Assembly: GCA_949752735.1 (NCBI GenBank)
Contig: OX457038.1
Location: forward strand, 66,912,485-66,976,484
Source of the DNA: Lumbricus terrestris
Taxonomy: Eukaryota > Annelida > Clitellata > Crassiclitellata > Lumbricidae
Reading direction: 5' to 3'
DNA: 64,000 nt
The position numbers and the translations under genes were made by a program. The notes below the pieces were generated by a model that was not told the DNA's origin, made no database searches, and saw only the letters and a program-made list of their open reading frames with translations. Positions 38,401 to 48,899 of the stretch are shown here, in pieces; positions within the stretch are counted from its first letter, which is position 1, and each line of letters starts with the position of its first letter.

Positions 38401-40416
38401 TCCTGCCGATGAAAACTTTCGAAAAAACATTTGAAATGGGAATTGTTGACACGCAGAACACAATGTTAAGCAACTGAGTGCCAGCAGTTTGCAAAATGTG
38501 GAGCACATCAAACCTAGCGCTGTCCATATTAAGTCGCATCAATAGCATCTGATCTGAAAGAGCGCTGAATGCAAAATTATTCATCGCAAAACTTGACGTG
38601 TTTAGTGCACGAAAGCAAGAACAGGCATAGATTCTGGTTAAGTGGATATATACACATAATTAAATGCGACAATTTTGAATAAATCCGGGACACAGGATGC
38701 ACAACATCAATTGCAGGACTGCCCTAGTGAATTTGGATGGTTTGCAGGGTGAATCCGAATCCCCAAAAATGCTGAAAATGCATTAAAGCCCAGAAAACAG
38801 TTATAGAGAAAATAGCCAAATTTTTACCATAAATGATGTTCAGAGTTAGGCAAATCCATCAGAATAAATGTTTAGCAGAATAAATTAGTCGCCAATGCAT
38901 GGGAATCAGCATTGATGGCATGCATACAAGTTGGATCGATGAGAATAATTCTTGCTAACTAGATGTCGGATTGACGAAAATAACTTTTACTTCAATAGAA
39001 GTGGGATTTATGAAAACATTATTGCAGAAATTTGAGCTGGATTGTTGAAAGGTAATTGCTATTTACATGGAAGTTGGATTGTAAAAAAGCTATAGATGAA
39101 ATATAAGCTGTACCCGGGACTAATATCGATATTAGTCCCAGGTTGTACATAATGATTAATGAATTCTTGCCTAAATGAAAACCTGATTGATAAGAATATG
39201 ATTCATGCCAAAGTGGAAGTCGGATTGCTGAAAAATAATTATGCTGCGCCAGTCCAAAAATTTGGTACAATTTATTCCGCTAAAACGATAGATTACACGA
39301 TTTAATTAGATGCATGTATGACATTATGGCCCTGCTAGTGTTGTTGATAAAACAGTTCAGTGTCTAAAAACCATTAGCTTGTGTGTGAAAATCGATTTGG
39401 GGGATGCGGTCAAAATTCGGGCATTCGGGCCGCACCCCGTTGGTTTTTCTATAAAATAATTTATGCTGGGAGTGCAGGTCTCTATCCAACACAGGCTTAA
39501 ACATTTGACGGGTTGAAGTTGCCATATTATCGCGTTACCACATAATCTATCATTGCTATAAATATGTTCTTGGTAAAAGTGCATTTTAGCGTATTTTATT
39601 ATTTCGAAATCGATAAGGTGCATTTTAGCGTATTTTATTATTTAGCGTATGTATTTACATATTTCGTTGATGAAAAAAAAGTTACAAACAGACAAAATTG
39701 AGTGATATTGAAAGCTGGATTGGTGAAAAACTTCTTGGTGAAATAGAAGCTGAATTGACGAGAAAACACTTGAGAAATGGAAGGTGGATTAAGGTATCTA
39801 ATGGCCGACATAGCAGCTGGATGGACAAAAATAACGCTTGAGAAATGGAAACGGAACTGATGAAAAGATTGCTTGAGAAATAGAAGTTGGATTGATGAAA
39901 ATTATTTCCCTTAAATAGAAGCGGGTTGCTGAAAAGATACTTAATTAAATGAGAGCTTGGCTGATGACAAATAATTGTTATTTAAATAGAATCAGGATTG
40001 ATGAAAAAATTGTTGCTGCAACAGAAGCTGGATTGACGAAAGTGATACATGCCAAGGTAGAAGTCGGATTGATGAAAATACCTGCGGAAGTTCGAAAATG
40101 CACCAAACAATAAAATACGCTATTTATTTTTAGCTAAGCGGTTTCGAATAAAATACGCTAAAATGCACTTTTACCTATGTTCTTAATGTATACTACCGAT
40201 TCTTTAAGCATTAAGGTGCAAATGTGATAAACGACCACGTGCATCCACAAAACCTATATTATCGCCCTAATAATAATCACCATTTACGTAAAGAGCATAG
40301 GCATTGCTTCAATCCGTATTTAACTTTCTGTGTACCTTGCAGTCGTTTCTCACAAACGATACCCCGTGACCGGGATAAACTGTCGATGAACAAAAATAAC
40401 ACTTTTCCAATCTCAT
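32498..40416 (-). CDS. RSL24D1: Ribosome biogenesis protein RSL24D1 (Rlp24)
   Basis: Nucleolar L24e-like factor of pre-60S particles, replaced by ribosomal protein eL24 in the cytoplasm. The five exons are 40336-40416, 37988-38174, 34423-34486, 33304-33386 and 32498-32577, giving 164 residues (human 163); all phases match. The zinc ribbon is complete: C6-x2-C9 in MRLEKCYFC and C32-x3-C36 in FCRSKCHK. The conserved core [20 protein letters not shown] and [15 protein letters not shown] follows, then a helical tail. The ATG at 40416 is fixed by the family N-terminus and context AAGATGAGA. A small gene of 495 coding bases spans 7.9 kb because introns 1 and 2 hold large repeat structures: a TIR element and satellites in intron 1, and a 3-kb inverted repeat in intron 2. 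Confidence 0.95.
34965..37957. repeat. Large inverted repeat, two ~1.27-kb arms
   Basis: The left arm is 34965-36239, the right arm 36693-37957 (reverse complement), and the spacer 36240-36692. The arms look nearly identical: 76-residue frames at 35984-36214 and 36718-36948 differ only at the last residue, and the paired frames at 35095-35352 and 37580-37810 agree until close to their ends. Outer ends read GGTCATTCCGTGTCAAATCA and, inverted, AGTCATTCCATGTCAGATCA. It fills RSL24D1 intron 2, ending about 30 bp from the 5' splice site. No transposase frame is recognised. Confidence 0.9.
38930..39245. repeat. 35-bp minisatellite, reverse orientation
   Basis: About eight units of the type TAGAAGTTGGATTGATGAAA. 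This is the reverse complement of the 1183-1460 satellite. One unit is interrupted by the palindrome at 39116-39139. Confidence 0.75.
39116..39139. repeat. Perfect 24-bp palindrome
   Basis: Each half is GGGACTAATATC. It is identical to the outer core of the 58-bp palindrome at 4818-4875. Confidence 0.9.
39572..40175. mobile_element. 604-bp TIR element with 9-bp target duplication
   Basis: The ends are perfect inverted repeats over 29 bp beginning GGTAAAAGTGCATTTTAGCG. The flanks are exact 9-bp copies, TATGTTCTT, at 39563-39571 and 40176-40184. The interior is about eleven units of the 35-bp satellite. A 9-bp duplication suits a Mutator-like transposon, but there is no transposase. A related unoccupied target sequence is at 38225-38320. 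It lies in RSL24D1 intron 1. Confidence 0.88.
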
Positions 40417-41126
40417 CTTAAATGTTACGAATCTTATTAAATGGCGAACAGCCCGAAGAATTTCTTGAGTCCACTGAATCACTGATATTTACTAATATAT
40501 TACTGGATAGCTAAAGCTTCGGCTATTGGTCCATGGCCGATGGCGAATCGTACGTGACTTCCTGTCAGGGATCCGAGCGCGTTTATATGTAAAACCATGT
40601 TAAATTCGTCAACTTCAAAGGCTATTTTCAAGAATCTGGTAGGTGACCGCAAAATGTAGTCAAGTTGATAGTTTTGTATGTCGCTTAACTCAAAATCCCT
40701 AGCTTTGTTTTAAACAATTTTGTATCATTGATGAGAAATTTCCGTTTTAAAGCGGAGTGTTGTGCCGCCTAATACTTTGCTGTGATTTGCCTCTAGGAAT
40801 CCTGAGATTTGCCCCAAAGAATCCTGGGAGTCCCTGGCTGAGCGATAATCCAAACTTTCATAGGCAATTAGCTATCCAGTACCTATATAATATCAATGGT
40901 TGCGTCATGATGTTTACCACATATAGTATATATACTATATGTGATGTTACACACACCGACTTCTCATTATGTAAGTTACAAACCAACGACCTCATATATA
41001 ATTATATTACCACACATCTGTAATATACTACATGTATATGTGATATTACTAGACAGAGCTTCCTCTGTTCAGCTGCCCAGTGACGTTGAAACAGCGGAGA
41101 AAGAGCAGGAAACAAGAGTATAACAT

Positions 41127-41275
41127 GGGGCCCGGCAGAGTAATGGATAACACGCTGGCCAAGAGTGCGAGAGGTAGTGAGTTCGAGCCCCCGTTGGGCG
41201 GATATGCTTTGCAGACAGCCATTAGCACCATGTATTGCAGGCTGTCTGTTCAGTTGGTATAGTTAAGATTTATGT
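41127..41275 (+). mobile_element. tRNA-derived SINE
   Basis: The head (GGCCCGGCAGAGTAATGGAT) is followed by a B box, GAGTTCGAGCCCC (about 41178-41190). The tail is GTTCAGTTGGTATAGTTAAG followed by (ATTC)n that abuts the LINE 3' end on the other strand. Confidence 0.7.
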
Positions 41276-41284
41276 TCATTCATT

Positions 41285-41778
41285 CATTCATTCCGAAAAC
41301 TTATATAGCGCCCCTTCAAGAAGCCTACTCAGGAGGCGCTCCCAGTCAAGTCACTGCTAAAAAGATAGGTCTTGAGCAACTTGTAGAAAGCAGGCAAATT
41401 ATTCCGAGGTAGTAAGCGTAGTGCAAGCGGGAGCCCATTCCATGTGGACGGGCCAACAACCGAAAAGGCTCGATGCTGTCTGGTAGCAGAGCGGGTTCGA
41501 GGGACCAGCAGCTCTCCATTGGTCGAAGAGCTTAAAATTCTATGGGAGGCTACGACAGAGACAGGGTGACAGAGATCAGATAAGTAGGAAGGCGCACTAC
41601 CAATTAAGGACCGCCAGACAAGTGCTGCTATCCTGTACGAGATGCGCTGCGGGACTGGAAGCCAGTGCAGAACATCACGCATGTAGGCAGAAATTGGGGC
41701 AAATTTTGGGATATGACCAATAAGCCGAGCAGCAGAGCGCATGTATTCTGTAATCCGAGTACCTGTAAATTGTTTCAA
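41285..41778 (-). mobile_element. CR1-like LINE, 3' end with ORF2 C-terminus
   Basis: An open frame of 149 residues runs to the natural stop. Diagnostic text includes SAARLIGHIPKFAPIS, LHWLPVPQRISYRIAALVWR, SVVGPSTWNGLPLALRLLPR and FYKLLKTYLF. After the stop comes the GGGAGCGCCTCCTGAGTAGG 3' tail ending in (GAAT)n. It is 5'-truncated, and the best preserved of at least six such tails in the window. Confidence 0.85.
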
Positions 41779-42109
41779 TTGTACACTGTAACCGGTTAAT
41801 TGCGATCTGTCAACCGGATTGTTGATTAAACGAAAAATTATTATTAATATTTATGAATACGGACTTACTGATATAGATGGTTTATTTTTTTAGCTCAACC
41901 AATCACGTCATAAAAGACCCAGTGCCACCAATCACAGAAGATGATTCATGTTATTTACGTTCGCCAGTGAAAAATAGAAATAATAATTTTTACTTAATCA
42001 TGACTTTCCAATTATTTACACCATTAATACTTAATCGAGAATATCATTAAACACGCCCAAATTACATTACATGTCCATATGGTTTACTGTCTAATGATGT
42101 AATGTAATT

Positions 42110-42905
42110 ACTCACCTGTGATGGAAAAAACACTGAAGGTTGTTGACCACTTCTGCTACTTAGGTAGCATCCTTTCAAGGGAAGCAAATGTCGACAGGGA
42201 GATTGGCACACGGCTGAAGCGGGGGTGTTTTTTGGGCTGCTACATAGCCGGCTATGGAACAACCATGGTATACGACTCAATACGAAATTAGCCGTATACC
42301 AAGCAGTTGTCCTTTCCATGCTACTTCACAGGAGCGAAACATGTACTGTATACCGCAGACATATAGCAAAGCTAGACCAGTTTTATCTTTGTTGTCTGCG
42401 AAAAATTGCTGGTATTAAATGGCAAGACATGATCCCAAGCACATATGTTTTGGAAAGGTGCGGGATCACCAGAATCGAGGCTATGTTCATCTCTGCACAA
42501 CTGCGATGATCCAGACACATTGCTCGCATGGAAGACACTCGAATACCAAAGCAAGCTTTCTATGGTCAGCTAGCGAATGGATCGCGGTCCCAGGGTGCAC
42601 CATTCAAGAGATACAAGGACGACCTCAAAATGCATCTCACAGCCTGCGGTCTCAGGATCGAGTGCACAGTTTGAGGCCGATGTGCTGGACAGGATTGGAT
42701 GGCGCAGGCTTTGTCGGACTGGAGTGGAGGATTTTGAACAGCGGAGGATGGAGGATGCGATGGAGAAGTGGCGTAGGCGCAAGGCTAGCGCAGTTAACCC
42801 GATGCAGCTACAACAAATGGCGGGTGGACAGTTCCCGTGTGACATCTGTGGCCGTGTGTGCGCTTCACGGATTGGACTATTCTCACACAGAAAGACTCAC
42901 TGACG
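42110..42905 (+). mobile_element. LINE reverse transcriptase C-terminal region with zinc finger
   Basis: It encodes VVDHFCYLGSILSREANVDR, LNTKLAVYQAVVLSMLL, LRKIAGIKWQDMIPSTYVL and, after a frameshift, FPCDICGRVCASRIGLFSHR with a C2H2-type finger ending SHRKTH. These are the end of the reverse transcriptase and the C-terminal finger of a widespread LINE group. TGA replaces the usual TGG at about 42510 and there are at least two frameshifts, so it is inactive. Confidence 0.82.
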
Positions 42906-43774
42906 ATGACGAGATCTGTCGAATCGACGGCTCATTCCATAATTTGTATTCATGCATGTTGCCTGAGCTTTTTTGGAAAATCAATCATATAATTTAATCG
43001 CTGGCATATATAATGGATACAAGATTTCGACTATATGCCTTCAAAACATTTGCCATATGACGCGGCGTGGACTGCAGATGCAGGGCTGCCAATGCAATGT
43101 AAACAAGCGCACGTCGTTTCCGTAAAGTCGTCCGTTTGCTCTTAGTGTAAACTACACTAAATTTATATTAATATCAGATTTTAACATTATATATATTTTC
43201 GTTAGACCTGTGTTTGTGGGTGGGTGTGTTAGATAAACACGGCCACAGATTTGAAGCAATCTACCCAAATCCTTCTCAAAATAGCAAATAAGCCTGTCTG
43301 AAGACTGAACCTCTCATTTATTAGCACAAGAGAATCAAATTACAGTGCAACAGTATAGGAAGCATAGCTCTGTTACAGCAAATTTGAGAGAATAGCTACA
43401 TGCTATAATTATGATGGCATTACATATGTACTATTAAGTTTTATTACAGATTTATCAACTTACATTATTACTGCAATTTTTTGGTTTAAAGTCAACACTT
43501 AATGAATTACCAATTCAACAAATAATTACAGTTCTGAATTACAGTGAAGTGATACACTGTAAATAAACGAATACCCATATGTTCAGTCATCTGACATCAC
43601 TGTAATTTTTGAATTTAAAGTTAACATGTAACAAATTGACAATGCCAAAATTTACAGCTAATTACAGTTTTATAATAAAGTCAAATATTTTGTTAGCTAC
43701 AGTCCGATACATCGTAATAAATTAACAATTCGAAATATTTACAGAAGGACTGTAAATCTTGTATATATTGCCAT

Positions 43775-43780
43775 TTTATT
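43775..43780 (-). terminator. Poly(A) signal AATAAA of the THAP gene
   Basis: The minus-strand AATAAA lies 15 bases after the stop codon, inside sequence that still resembles the transposase 3' half, so the signal may have been gained from former coding sequence. Confidence 0.45.
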
Positions 43781-43795
43781 TCATGCTGATCACCG

Positions 43796-46700
43796 TCAAT
43801 CAGAATCCCCAGTGTTTTCAGCCGGTGTGTTGCGCATGTGCTTAAGAGTTCTTGGATGGGGTAAGCATAAATTAAATGCTTTACGAACATAACTATATGC
43901 ACGTGCTGAATAGAACTGCAGTGTTAATGCAAATGCTTTGAGCTCATCGGGAAACTTATCTCCGTGTCTTGATTTACCCTTTAGCATTCTGCTGATTAGC
44001 TGCAAGATTGGCGTTGAAAATGATGACTGAATATTATCTGCAGCTTGCCGTGATATCAAGTTCTTCTGATGCAAGTTGCCTAGTAGCTGCTGCAGGGACT
44101 TATCTGCAGCTTGCCGTGATATCAAGTCCTTCTGGTGCAAGTTGCCTAGTAGCTGCTGCATGGACTTGACTTTCAATTCAAGTCGCCGATTTTTCTGCTT
44201 AAGTATTCTAACTTTGTGCCTGTATTGGGCAAGTGCAGATTCCATTATGCCGAACTTATGCTTAAGCACTCTAGGATTGGGCAAAGAGTAGTTGTGCCCG
44301 TTACATACCCTCAACTTAAATGGCGGAATTGTCGCATTACTGGTTGCTTCTGATTCAACAGACACGGCATTAGTTCCAACAGCAGAATTACACTTCTTGA
44401 GACGCTTACAGAAATGTTCCGGTACTGGTGAGTAGGAATGTTCAACTGCTGATGAAGTGGTAGGTTTGGACATCTCTGTTGCTCTCAGCTCATCACCATT
44501 TCTTTCAGCAAGTGGATGTTGATGTTGAATTGGGTTCAGTGTATGACCAGGCAGTTCAAAAATTGTCGGAACAGCTCCTTAAACCAAACAGAAACAATTT
44601 TTAGTTCAGCACTGTATACAAGTAATATTAGGCCTACACAAGTAATGTAAGGCCTACAATGCTACTTCAACATAGGCGTAGGAGGCGGGGGTCCAGAATG
44701 GGGCAAATCCCCCCCCCAAATTTCGGGCAAATGTGTTTTTCGGGCAAAACAGGCATGGGCAGACAAACTTTTTTGCTTTATTTTTCGGGCAAACAGGAAT
44801 GGGAGAATTTTTTCAAGCACACAGGGGTAAAAGAGCTATATTTTCAGACGATTTGTACGGCTGGGAACTCAGATATTTCAACTGGAAAATCGGAATGACT
44901 AAAAAAAGGAAAATTTGGCCGAAGAAAAATGAAAAAATCGTGGTCTGCCAAAAATTTTGAAAGTATACTTTTCGGGCAAAAATCAAATATTTGCTCCCCC
45001 ACTGTCGAAATGTCCCCTACGCCTATGTACTTCAATGTAAGCCAACACTTACAAACCATAACCATTCTTGTTATGCCTTGTCAGAAATGTGAAATGATGC
45101 TGAAATGAGGTGGCAACATCTTGTTGTGTCAGAGCCGAGTTTAAATCCTCTGACCTTCGGCTTCTTATCGCGTAAGAATACGTGATGCTAAATGTTATAA
45201 AATGGAGACTTTACTTAAATTACTATGTCAGATTTTGTGTCAGTTTTCTTAAATTATAAGTCTTTGCTAAGTACTGAAAGATATGAGTCTTGGCTCATAT
45301 TTATAGGTCTGTTTTGGCTAGAAATTGCTGCAATCATGTTTCACTTTTCGTTAAATCATGTTTTACTTTTGTCTGGAAGGGCACGTCAAGTCTGCAAACT
45401 TAGTTTCCAAGATTACATATCCCCATCATTTAATTTACTTTACGCTGTTCTACGATTACATACCTACATCATCTAATTATTTCATGTAAGAACAACACAT
45501 ACTCTGAACTCACCTGATTTCAGTCGAACTCTGAGTCCGGTGCGATCAAAAGAATCGGGGATGAAATGGTTTGAACAGACGCATGAGTGTACAGTTGCTT
45601 TAAATGCTGTTCTGTGCATCGCATGTTCCCATTTTTTCACAAGATCAGGTTTCGACCATGGAAAGCTGTCACATAAAAAATGTCATTACTTTCAGTTCAT
45701 AAATTACCATAAACAGTCAATGACAATCATAGGCGCAACCACCCTATGGGACCCACGGGACGCGTCCCCCCAACTTTTGAGTGGTCCCCTAGCTTTATTA
45801 TTATGGTCCCCCCCCCAACTTTTAGGACGTGATTCATTATGGTCCCTCCCAACTTTTAGGGCGTGATTGCGCCTATGATGACAATTGAAGCCCTTGGTGC
45901 AATAACCAGGTAAGTCGACTTACCTGAAAATCGTGAAAGTTGGCTTAAAATGCTCCTAACATAGAGGCGCATCTATGGTGTAAATTTCAAGCTGGTAGCT
46001 GCAAAATTAAGTGAGTAGTTAGGACAATAACCAGGCAACTCAACATAGGCCTACCTGCTTTAAGAATTACAGCATTCCTGTGCCATAATTTCGTGCATAA
46101 ATGAGATAAGGGGTCGTCCATAAAGGACGTCCGCAGAAAATGACCAACTTTGAACCCCTCCCTCCCCCCTTGTCCGCATTTGTCCGCATTTAGCCTCACC
46201 CCCCCCCACCCCATTTGCGGACGTCCGCACACCAAGCTCCTTAAATGCATCTGGATTATGTTAGAGAAGCTGATAATGCATCTCTCGGGACGAAAATAGG
46301 CTGGCAGGGTAGACGGCTGTTGACATGCACTTTAACCTGATTCCAATCTGCCTATAATTATGTATATAAATATATATATATACTATAGACAGTGTATGGT
46401 ACTACACTGGGGAAAGAAACTATCCCTAGGTCTTTCAACGAGCAAATTATTGTTGGTGATTATAGCGCGTGAACAGGCTTTAAAATGGCACAGATCATAC
46501 AGAAATAGGTCTATTTACCAAATTTATATGCAGACGTCCGCACTTGTCAAGACCCCCCACCCCCCATGTCCGCATTTGTCCGCATTTGTATGACCCCTCC
46601 CTCCCCCCCTCATTGCGGACGTCCTATATGGACGACCCCCAAGTCAACAAACCCGGTTATTGCACAAAAAATTGTAGCCTCTCGGTTGCGATTTTCGAGC

Positions 46701-48899
46701 AGTAGCCTAAGTGAACAAACCTGGTTCTTGCACGCAACCATAAGCCAGTAAAATACGTTATCGGATGCAATAACGAGGTAAGTATAGGGCCTACATGGTG
46801 TCATAACAATATTCAGCCACTAGATGGATACGTTTTGGGCCATTTTCCCGAATTAGCAGTATTCTAACCGGGCCTATCCCATTAAATATATACTTACTCT
46901 GAGTGATGACACAGATTTCGTAACTTTAATGTCTGCTTAATGTGTCTGTAATATAATATATGTGATGTGGTAGCGTGTCGCAATTAAACGCCTTTTAAAA
47001 TGTCATATTTAAGCGTGTCGTTATTTTACTCCAAGCAGAAAATAAACAATCAAACGAATAATGTAACACTCGTTGCGGTATGCATATTTTACAAACTGTA
47101 TTCTTTTTATTAATTTTTTGCTGCAGTTGGCTAGAATTTTGACACTTCGCGTTTGCGATATAATAGGATTTCACTAAGTTTCACGAACTTCGTAACGACG
47201 GACATGATGATGTTGATCATGCATAAGACAAGTCACTGTGTTTCGTAAGAGTAGGGATGATGCAATATTATTTCTACTTTATTGTTTAAGTGTTTCAATT
47301 TCTGAACGTTTCAGGTTGTCATTATTGACTTATGTTTTGTTTGGCCTGTTGCCAAAGGTTTTTGAGCTATGTGTGATTTTATGCCACATTCATTTCTTCA
47401 GATGTAGGCTATTTTCTGCGTTTTCTTTTACTGTTTTTATATTTATCCTCACCTTCTTGATTTTCAATGCCTTGGTTCTTTGTTTGTTTGTTTTTCTTTT
47501 CTCAGAATAAACTGATTTTTGATTTGATTTGATTGATTGATTTGATTTGAATGATGATTTGTTTTTCTCTCTAAAATCAGTGTTTCTTCCGTTGCCCTCT
47601 TCTGGCCCAGTTCTCTAATGTTTATCATTTCCATGCAATAACAAGGTTTGTTCACTTATCCGATTCTTACATGTAAAAAGTCTCCTGAACTACACGAAAG
47701 TTGCTTATAATTTCCGTGCAATAACAAGGTTTGTTCACATATGTGATTCTTGCATCCAAACAAGTTCCAGAACTACAGGGAAGTTTCGGTGCAATAACCA
47801 GGTTTGTTATTCATTTGCGCATAAAATACTAATTAGTAACTGCCGGCCTATAAATATTTTTGTTTCTGATCAAATACGATTAGATGCACTTTAAACTTTT
47901 TAAATTTTCTCTTTATCTATTTCCTGGACGAAACGGCGAGCTTCTGAAGAGCAAAAAACATTAAAACTCGATTTGCCGAAAACTATGAAATTGCACTTAC
48001 CTGGTTATTGCACCAAAGGCTTCAATTATTATACAATTGCTTATATCGAAATAGTTAATCAAGCGCAAGTTTCTGTGCACAGCACAGGTCAGGATACTTG
48101 TTTTTTTTATCTGACCACAAAATTTGTTTAGGGTTAGATTCATCATTCAGTCGCCAATATTATAGTTAGCCAATTATTCTGCGAAATTGCAGTATCGGGG
48201 ACCGACGCATAGGCCTATACAATATATTTGGATAGTATCTAATGACGACACTAACCCTAACACTAGCCCTAACCGACCCTCACGATGCTTAACCTGACTA
48301 ATCGACCCTCACGATGCCTAACCTGACCCTAACCGACACACAAGGTCTCCGATACTGTAATTATGCCAATTATACTCATCGCACGACATCCAGTGGCTTT
48401 ATTTTTCAAAAACATACTTTCAAAAATCGTGGTTTGTCAATTTCAGTTTGAATTAAGAAACAATAAATAAATGTTATTTTGTCTATCCAGCGTGTTTTTC
48501 ACCGTATTTTTTGCCATAACTAAATTTTGGTGGTCGGATAAAAAGCAAGTACCCAGGTCAGGATCAAAGTAGTGAATATAGAGCTGTACAATGATGTTAC
48601 ACGCAGAAACATAAATATTCGTAAGATTTCGTAATCTCAAGGTTTCTACACCTCGAACAAAAATCGATAGATTGAGTTAAAAACAAAACACCAAGCGATA
48701 TGTCGAAATTGTAGACTCATTTTCTAAATAGACATTTTATAGCATAGTCCAAAATCACTTACGAATGAAATGTTATTCCTTGCTGTTTGGAGTGTTTGTC
48801 GTAAATTACTTTACATCCAGACGCAGAGCAACTTTTCCCTCCGTTCTGTTTCTTTTTCACCTTTGTTTTCACCAAATCGTCTGCCTTCATACCCGCCAT
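43796..48899 (-). CDS. THAP-domain protein from a truncated P-element/THAP9-like transposase
   Basis: The exons are 48763-48899, 45514-45665 and 43796-44577 (356 residues), with phases that agree. The THAP zinc finger binds DNA: C24 and C29 (KSCSASGC), W58, C76 and H79 (VCSNH), then AVPTIF at about 98-103. A basic linker follows, then a coiled coil (ALAQYRHKVRILKQKNRRLE) and the start of a P-element transposase domain (DELKAFALTLQFYSARAYSY, ending NLCLPHPRTLKH). The frame stops soon after. In another frame directly downstream (43693-43890), ILIDGDQHEIKWQYIQDL resembles a much later part of such transposases, so the catalytic middle appears to be deleted. An in-frame 25-residue duplication (LLGNLHQKDLISRQAADKSL) lies in the coiled-coil region. 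I took the ATG at 48899 (AAAATGG); a CAG acceptor at about 48974 hints at an upstream exon. It is either a domesticated DNA-binding gene or a recent relic. Confidence 0.72.
44671..45027. mobile_element. hAT-type MITE, CATAGGCG family, with 8-bp target duplication
   Basis: It starts CATAGGCGTAGG and ends CCTACGCCTATG. Both flanks are TACTTCAA (44663-44670 and 45028-45035). Length 357 bp, non-coding, in THAP intron 2. Confidence 0.92.
45728..45877. mobile_element. hAT-type MITE, CATAGGCG family, with 8-bp target duplication
   Basis: It starts CATAGGCGCAACCAC and ends GATTGCGCCTATG. Both flanks are ATGACAAT (45720-45727 and 45878-45885). Length 150 bp. It sits exactly at the left edge of the 2.1-kb element at 45886-48028. 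Confidence 0.92.
45886..48028. mobile_element. 2.1-kb TIR element with subterminal motif array
   Basis: The left end (TTGAAGCCCTTGGTGCAATA then ACCAGGTAAGT) is matched by its reverse complement at about 47995-48028 over about 33 bp with one mismatch. The motif GCAATAACNAGGTTTGTTCA or its core recurs at 46018, 46655, 46710, 46766, 47632, 47717 and 47790 in both orientations. No transposase is seen and no target duplication is resolved. It is inside THAP intron 1 and contains the MITE at 46110-46640. Confidence 0.72.
46110..46640. mobile_element. MITE with GGGGTCGTCCATA termini
   Basis: The terminal inverted repeats are GGGGTCGTCCATAAAGGACG (continuing TCCGCA) and its partner at 46614-46640, mismatching only in the central AA/TA. 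Inner copies of TGTCCGCATTTGTCCGCATT lie at both sides. Non-coding, nested in the 2.1-kb element. No target duplication is resolved. Confidence 0.8.
48189..48358. mobile_element. MITE with telomere-like interior (GCAGTATCGGGGACC ends)
   Basis: The ends are GCAGTATCGGGGACC and GGTCTCCGATACTGT, with AATT on both sides. The interior repeats CGACCCTCACGATGC and CTAACCCTAA. Further copies are at 50310-50412 (partial) and 63630-63768. Confidence 0.75.

Larger units (their letters stand above)
40417..43795. other. RSL24D1 upstream region and LINE debris
   Basis: The RSL24D1 promoter should be within the first few hundred bases; ACTTCCTG, an ETS-type motif, is at 40557-40564. Further right are a perfect 26-bp AT palindrome (40918-40943), a SINE, and two LINE fragments. 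No host gene is recognised. Confidence 0.5.

Noticed and set aside
48240..48355. CCCTAACC-like repeats as a telomere
   Set aside because: Irregular words bounded by inverted repeats and found in three places; an interspersed element rather than a chromosome end.
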